Positions 51,226 to 60,200 of a DNA stretch of 64,000 bases are shown piece by piece. Position 1 is the first letter of the stretch; every line of letters begins with the position of its first letter. The translations under genes and the position numbers were made by a program. The DNA is from Sinotaia quadrata (taxonomy: Eukaryota; Mollusca; Gastropoda; Architaenioglossa; Viviparidae). Where the stretch lies: NCBI GenBank assembly GCA_028829895.1, contig CM054181.1:2632501-2696500 (forward strand). The letters are read 5' to 3'. The notes beneath the pieces are model-generated. The model saw nothing but the letters and a program-made list of their open reading frames with translations. It searched no databases and had not been told where the DNA came from.

Positions 51226-54200
51226 CACTATTATAAGCAGTGAATACAAGGAGGAACCTTATTGTTTCTTCCACAGCCTGTCAAATTGTTATGAATGGCA
51301 GCCAACCGAAAGGCCACTCACTTGTCCTTTATCTCTAAACTTTATGCAGCCCGACCAGCTCGAGAACCAAGCCTGCTCACACAACCGCTACAATTGGTAC
51401 AAGATTATCGACCCAGCTCAAGAACCAAGCTGCTCACATAACCGCTACACTTGGTACAAGTTGATTGACCCAGCTCGAGAACCAAGCTGCTCACATAACC
51501 GCTACACTTGGTACAAGTTGATCGACCCAGCTCGAGAACCAAGCTGCTCACATAACCACTACAGTTGGTACAAGCTGATCGACCCAGCTGAAAGAAAGGC
51601 CCATCTTAACAGTCACCTGCGTTTCAATGATCTGTGCCAAGAAGATGTCAAACCACTTCTCTCATTCACAAGGTCCAGGGGAAGATCCACTGATGCTGTT
51701 TTCAAGCTGAAGACTGATTCTCTTCTGGTCCAGTTAAAATCAAATGAGAAAGTTTCAAAAGACATTGCCTTGAATTTAACTAGAGGCATTGCTTTACCAA
51801 AGACATTGCCACTGTTTTAACAAATGTTGTTTTATCATATCAGGCACAAACTCCTAATAGTGATGGCACTATAGAGACACGATTCCTTTTAATCAGAATA
51901 ATTACCACATTTTCCTTTTTTATTTAACATTGTACTCTTTATCAAATTTGTTTACACTTTTCATTTGACTCTCCAAGTATCATCCCATTAAGTGTACTAG
52001 TGATAGGGATTGCATCAACCACAGAAGTCTGAGGGCTCTGAGATGGTTATTAAAATGTCACATGTTTACCCTAGGATTAGACGGTTCGTGACATCAATTT
52101 TGTTGTACATTCTTGCATCTGTTTGATTATTTGTGACATGTGTCTGTGAAGTTGGGTTCTATCTATCTATCTATCTATCTATCCCTTAGTCTTGTCGACC
52201 ACTGGGCACCAGTGATGACCTGACAACCAGTTTCCTCCATTCCATTCTGTTCTGATAATCTTACTGTATTGCTCAGTTTCAGTCCTGTCCACTCTGGGAT
52301 GTTATCCTCCCATCTTTTCCTCTGTCTTCCTCTCATTCGCCCTCCTTGCACAGTACCTTGCATGATTGTCTTGGCAACCCTGTTGATCATGTGACAGGCC
52401 CATACAATTTCATTTTGTTTTTTTCACAATGGCCAGTAGCTCTTCATAGGGCCCAAAGGCTTGCCTAATTCTGTTTCCCATTTCCTCATTCGTGATATGA
52501 TCTCTATACGAAATGCAAAGCAACCTTACAAAAGTTGGGTTAGCTTCCAGAAACATGCAGGGGAATAATTAACCAATATTTCATTTTTCTCATCTTTCTC
52601 TCCTCCTGCATTCATACATAATTAACACTCCACCACAGTGTGAACAAGCTGAAAGAAAATACTACAGCACCCTTAAATAATGTGAGTACATAGCAGATAA
52701 TGATTGGAACGGATGTAAAATGACAAACACTGAAAAAAACACTTAAAGACAATGCCAACAAAAAAAAACCAAAGAAAGACTAGAAAAGCAAGTATAAAAG
52801 AACTGACCACATCGAATCTGTCCATCAGCTTGAAGGATGACACGAGAGCGCAGGTCATTCATGATCAATGTCTGGTGAGTTTCTGCAATGCCCAGCTCCC
52901 ATGGCAACCCAGCATTTTTTATGCCTGTCCAACTGCTTGCTCCAGTCCCACCATCATGACCAGATATGGTGATGTGTTCAGCCTTGCCCTAGTGTGGAGA
53001 GGAGGAGGGAAAGAATAAAGTGCTATCTCATAAACGTAATCAGCATTTTTTCTGATTTATATTCAGCAAGCCACAACCACCATTATCACAGTTTTGACAT
53101 CTTTTACTGATATTTTTCAAAGGGTTTTTCCCAGTTAACAACAAAAAGCATGCTGATTTTGTCATGAAGCCTTGAACTCTCTTTGCCACTAGGAACAAAA
53201 TGGCTACATAGTCTATGATGTTAACCTATACTGCACTTGTCACCACAAACAAAATTTCACATAATCTGTGACTTTAACATGTACTGTATTTGCCACCACA
53301 AACAAAAGGTCACATAATCTGTGACTTTAACATGTACTGTATTTGCCACCACAAACAAAAGGTCACATAATCTGTTACTTTAACATGTACTCTATGTGCC
53401 ACCACAAACAAAAGGTCACATAATCTGCAACTTTAACATGTAGCATTTTTTTCTGTTTTATACTCAGCAGGTCACCACCACCACCACCACCACCACTATC
53501 ACAGTTTTTAAGCACATCTGCAGCTTTATATAAAGACACAATTTACTATTATTTTCTAATAGTTTTTTCCCAATCAACAACAAAAAGCAAGCTGATTCTG
53601 TCATGAAGCTTTGAACTCTTTTTGCCACTAGGAACAAAATGGCTACATAGTCTATGATTTTAACCTATACTGTACTTGTCACCACAAACAAAAGGTAATA
53701 TAATCTGTGACTTTAATTTAACATGTATTTGCCACCATGAACAAAAGGAACAAGTCTCTGACATCACTGTATGCTACAGGCCACCTGGAGAAAATGGGTA
53801 TTTTGGTCTTTGTTGTTAGTGTGCACTGTCTGGTATCACATCATATGATGTTAATGAGTGCTGTTGCCACTCTAGACATAAACACTGCATTGCCTGTAAA
53901 GTCAGAAAACTACATGCCTGTAAGAGTAATGTGTAGGTTGAACTTCCAAGTATCACATTTATCAAGAAATGTGCACATATTTATTATACTATACGTTGTT
54001 GTTGTTGTTTGTTGTTTTGATAACTTCTTTTATCCCACAGGAATTGCATGAAAACTTTTCATCTTCTTGATGTTCTCAGTTTTTCCCTTATGGGGCCTTC
54101 CTCTCTTCTCTTGCATTCAAAAAGGGTAGAGAAGGGCTGTGGTGCTGCATGTAGTTGTTGTCTATCAATGTCTGCTCCTTGTTGTGACTGTTGTGGATCC

Positions 54201-57200
54201 TTTTTTGTTATTTTTTTTTTCTGAGATGTTGTGTTGTGCAGTTTCTTATGAAAGTTGTAGTACTACAGTCAGTATCCCAATGAATTTGAAACTCTATCAG
54301 TATTTTCTAAGGAGTTGTAATTTTTTATTAAAAAAAAATTATTATTATAGAAGGTGAAGTGTGCTTGTTTGGATGAGATACGTGATTAGTGCTTGGTGTA
54401 TGTGATTTTGATGATATTTTGTTGGGTACAGTAGTGATTTCTTTGTGAATGGCAGGTGTAGTATGTTTGTTGCTTCCCTGATGATTTTTCTTTCTTCCTT
54501 ATAATTGTTACATTGTAGAAAGTGATCAATTGTGCATGATTTTGGTTCATGCTGGACTTTCCTCTTATATTCTGTGCCATAGTGCCATACTTAAATATTG
54601 ACACTAATCTGCTGAATTATGTATTACGATATGCTAAAACACGGGTAGGTTGAAGTGCTAAAACACAAGTAGGTTGAAGTGCTAAAAAGTACAAATAGGA
54701 TGAAGTAGTATTAAAAATACAAATAGGATAAAGTAGTGCTAAAATACAATTAAGATAAAGTAGTGCTAAAATACAAATAGGATAAAGTAGTGCTAAAATA
54801 CAAATAGGATAAAGTAGTGCTAAAATACAATTAAGATAAAGTAGTGCTAAAATACAAATAGGATAAAGTAGTTCTAAAATACAATTAAGATAAAGTAGTG
54901 CTAAAATACAAATAGGATAAAGTAGTGGTAAAATACAAATAGGATAAAGTAGTGCTAAAATACAAATAGGATAAAGTAGTGCTAAAATACAAATAGGATA
55001 AAATACAAATAGGCTAAAGCAATAAAATCATAAACAGAAAAAAAGTGTTGAAAGTGCAAGAATACAATTACAATGAAAATGTAAGGGAAAATTCTACCTT
55101 TGCAACACCAGCTGCAACAATGCCAACTCCAACTTCAGAAACCAATTTGACACTGATGCGGGCATTTGGGCTGGCAGATTTTAAGTCGTAGATCAGCTGT
55201 GAACAGTGTTCATAAGGAAATGAATAAGATGTAAATTAAAGTGAAATGACTTTCTAATAAAATTAACTGGTTGTATAATAAAATTAATAACAAGAAAAGC
55301 AAACAGGATGAACAATAAAATGAATTAGTTGAAAGTTAAAACTAAAGACAGGAAAAAAAACATCATGTATACTGCATATATTTCAAAGTTACAATCAGTT
55401 AGCACACAAACACTGACTAGTTTTACAATGCGTACTTTCAAAAATTTTATTTTATAAGAGGAGATAATTTTATTATCAGGTACTGAAGACACAGTCGCAA
55501 ACTTCTACAGAAAGCAAAACAAATAACTTCTCATAATTACTGCTAACAGCCATTCTGATGTTCACATTAGTTTTATTCACAATAATTGCTAACCACATTC
55601 CAACATATCCATTAGTCATATTGACACTAAATATGAAATTTGTGATTAAGTGTATTCCAACATAGTCATACTGACAGTATGCAACATTTAGACCAGGATG
55701 GACTACCATAAGAAAGGTAACTCCTATTGAGCTGTTGCTTTCTAAAGAAAACAACTCTTGCAATTTGAATTTTATAAATAAATGGATGCAAGCCATCGAC
55801 GTATGATGTGCAGATCAGCAGAAAATTTATTTTCACTGAAGTACAATTTCTTTGGCACAGATTTATATTTATCATAAATAAAAGCAAGCTATTAATTACT
55901 ATTACTATTATTGAGTTATTAGTTTTTAAGTGGAAGTTTGGGCCTTCATAAATTTAAAACAAGATGTCAGGATTGGATACAGATCTATATCCACTGGACA
56001 GCAATAATTTCAGATTTTAAAAAATGGTCATTTATAGTTATCTCTCTAGTTAGTCAGCCATGAGTTTTTCAGAAATTTTTATTTACCACTCTGGTTTGAA
56101 TACTGATTCAGTAACCTCACCACAGTGCATGGGTCTGTACAGGAATTGTTGGACTATTATAATCTTTTGTGAATAGTTAGGTTGAACAGATGGTTGGACT
56201 ATATTCTTAATGTGAATAGTTAGGTTGAGTGAATGGTTGGACTATAATCAATGTGAAAAGTTAGGTTGAGTGAATGGCTGGACTATAATCTTAATGTGAA
56301 TAGTTAGGTTGAGCAGATGCATTATTTTAAAATTTCATTGCTTTTCTAGTCTCTCAGTTTTAGATACTGCATAAAGTTTTAAAAACATTGCATGTAACAT
56401 CTAAAGATAAGATAAGATTTTTTTTTGAAAGTGAGACAGAGAAATGAACAATAAAAAGATCTTACTAATCATTACTTATTAATTAGTTAATAATTAACTT
56501 CACCTGTGCAAGGTCCTCAATGGAGTAGATGTCATGATGTGGTGGAGGACTGATAAGACCAACACCTGGTATACTGTAACGTGTTTTGGCAATTTCCTTA
56601 GACACCTGACAGTTGGATAGAAACTTATAAGAGTAATGAAAACAATAATAAATGTATTATATCTCTATGATAAGAAACTGCATGAACTATTTTTAGCCCT
56701 GGGGGTGGGTGGGAAAGCATATATAAACTCATACATGCTCATTTAGAAAATTCTAAAATGCAGATATTTCCACCTGTACACGTTTATACCTACATAATGC
56801 AAACCAATCACTCATACACAAGGTCATTCCTACACCAAACATACATACACAAGGTCATTCCTACACCAAACATACATACACAAGGTCATTCTTACACCAA
56901 ACATACATACACAAGGTCATTCCTACACCAAACATACATACACAAGGTCATTCCTACACCAAACAGACATATGTATGCACTTATACCAGGAACACTAAAC
57001 GCACATAGGTAAACACCTACACCAGGGACACCAATCACACATAAACACCAACCACAAATACATACATAACACATACACATAAACCACACAAGTACCAACC
57101 ACAAATACGTATGTACATCTATATCATGAACACCAACCACAAATACATACATAACACATACACATAAACCACACCAGTACCAACCACAAGTACGTACATA

Positions 57201-60200
57201 ACACATACACATAAACCATACCAGTACCAACCACAAGTACATACATAACACATACACATAAACCACACCAGTACCAACCACATGTACATAACACATATAC
57301 ATAAACCACACCAGTACCAACCACAAGTATGTACATAACACATACACATAAACCACACCAGTACCAACCACAAGTACGTATGTACACCCATGTCATGAAC
57401 ACCAACCACAAGTATGTATGTACACCTATATCATGAACACCAACCACAAGTACGTATGTACACCTATGTCATGAACACCAACCACAAGTACATATGTACA
57501 CCTATGTCATGAACACCAACCACAAGTACGTATGTACACCTATGTCATGAACACCAACCACAAGTACGTATGTACACCTATGTCATGAACACCAACCACA
57601 AGTACATATGTACACCTATGTCATGAACACCAACCTTAAGTACATATGTACACCTATGTCATGAACACCAACCACAAGTACATATGTACACCTATGTCAT
57701 GAACACCAACCACAAGTACGTATGTACACCTGTGCTATGAATGGATAACAACCAATACCTTATAACCTGGCAGCTCTCCTCCCTCCCCAGGCTTGGCACC
57801 TTGTGCCATTTTGATCTGCAGCTCATCCGCGTGGGACAGGTAACAGCTTGTCACTCCAAATCGTCCAGATGCTACCTATGAGCCACAAAAAAGCAAATAC
57901 TGTAATCCAGTATAATAAAAATATGATTAATTTATTTCAATAAAAAAGAAATCTTTCATAGTTTAAAAATAAATTATAGTACATCTCATCATGATGGCTT
58001 TGTTATACTTTACACAGTTTGAAGTTTCTTCTGTTACTGAAATCATAGCATATTTTTGGGTACATCTAATATTATTATTTATTAAAAATTGTACAATTTA
58101 CATTTTATCAATCATTGGTAGAATGATTACATATCTTGTTTCTGTTAATATCAAAAGTATTACAGCATGATATTTCCTTTTTAACATATCCATAAAATGT
58201 TATTATTACAAAATTTTCTTGACAATTTAAAAAATTTAAATTAGATAAAGAAATCAAGTTTTTCAAATCACTTTTAGAGAATACTAAATTAAAAAATACA
58301 AAATATTTTATTTTACCGAGAATGAGTAAGACATCATGCTCAAACTAAAAATGAGAGATTTAATAAATTAAAAGTACATGAAGTACTAAAATGGTCACCT
58401 ACTGAGGTGTACAAACTATGAAAAACGTGGTCGTCCTCAGCGATTCTAATTATTGAGCAAACATCTTAACTGTTTCAGCCAATGGGAAATGTGCTTATAC
58501 AATACATGGCTTCCAAGATGAATGGAAAACTGTCACTGTTTCAGCCAATGGGAAATGTGCTTACACAATAAATGGCTTCCAAGATGAATGGAAAACTGTC
58601 ACTGTTTCAGCCAATGGGAAATGTGCTTACACAATAAATGGCTTCCAAGATAAATGGAGAACTGTTTGGTGTGTAATATTTACTCTACCATGTGAAAAGA
58701 AAATTGAGCCGATCACCTTTATTTCTGAACCCCAAGTCTCACCAATCTGGAATTTCTTTATAAGAATATATTTTATTTTTATGCATTCTAATGAAGTGTA
58801 TGCATTAAAAAACTTGCCTTAGAATATTTTAAAAAAAACGTTTTAGTCTTGGCATTGGAACATTTCACTAGCCTGCATGGTAAACACCATTGTGTACTTA
58901 AAGGTGTTTTGAATTTGGTTATGCTGTAGTGATGTCTTGCATACTACTTAAAGTTTGTGTTGCTAATATTGCTTTAAACAACATCTTGGTCTATTTTTGC
59001 CTAAATAACACTTATCTTACCTGTTTGATCTTAGAGCGAGTGTTAAAATCAGGATCCTGGTTGAGGTATCGGTCAGGGTTTTCACCACCCTCACCTGTGT
59101 TTGACTTAGCACCAATGCGGTTCATGCTGATTGCCAATGTGGTATGTGCCTCTAAGGAAATACTTCCAAAACTCATGGCACCTGCAAAGTAAGAGACAAG
59201 TGTGCCATTTGAGACAAGTGTACCATTTGAGACAAGAGTACTGTTTGAGATAAGTGTACCATTTCAGATAATATATGCTAAATAGTAATTTAAAAAACAA
59301 TATTTGCTCATATAAGCATTTTGTGCAAAATCTTGATAGTTTAGTGAGACATTTTCATAAAATCAAAATGTTTCATATCAGCATCAATTTATATTAAAAG
59401 AAAAATAGAAAACAGAAATGACATCGCAAGAACTATACATGACATGAAAACTAAAACTAAGAATCATGATCATACTTTAAGGTCACAACCCTAAAACTAA
59501 AAAATTGTTACCATACTTTAAGGTCATGACCCCCAAACTAAAAATCAAAACCATACTTTAAGGTCACAACCCCAAAACTAAAAATCGTGACCATACTTTA
59601 AAATCACAACCCCAAAACTAAAACTTGTGACCATACTTTAAGATAATGACCCCAAAACTAAAACTCATAACCATACTTTAAGGTCATGACCCTAAAACTA
59701 AAACTCATAACCATACTTTAAGGTCACGACCCTAAGTAGGAGTTTGAGGCAATAAGTAACAAACAATATCTGATATGTGTCAGAATTTTTCTTGGCAGAA
59801 AAGTTTTATTAGAAAGTGTATATGCAAACCTGGAATGAAATGAAAGAAAAGTTTACACAAGGAACTGATAAAAATTTTAAGTCACTGCCAATTACTCTTC
59901 CTCGACAAATTCCAGTACACATTAAATTTTATCCTTGCTCAAATTCATACAGGTCCCTGTTCTGCCCTCCCCTCCTTTATAGTAAACTTAATAATATATT
60001 ACTGAACCATCTGATATTTTGTAGTTTAAATTACTTTATTACTGATATACAAAAACCATAAAAAAATACAATTAATAAACTGAACCTGCTCCTACCTCTG
60101 GCAAATCACATGACAAAATCATTTTTGCCTTTTCAACCTCAGATATTGACTGGTTTGTTCTAAGTAGGGCGTTCTTGTCAAAACAAATGCATTCAAAATT

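Noticed and set aside
56892..57447. Minus-strand open frames of 96-159 residues rich in Tyr/Val/Trp
   Set aside because: Three overlapping frames are open over the same 39-bp repeat array, so the openness reflects repeat composition, not coding.
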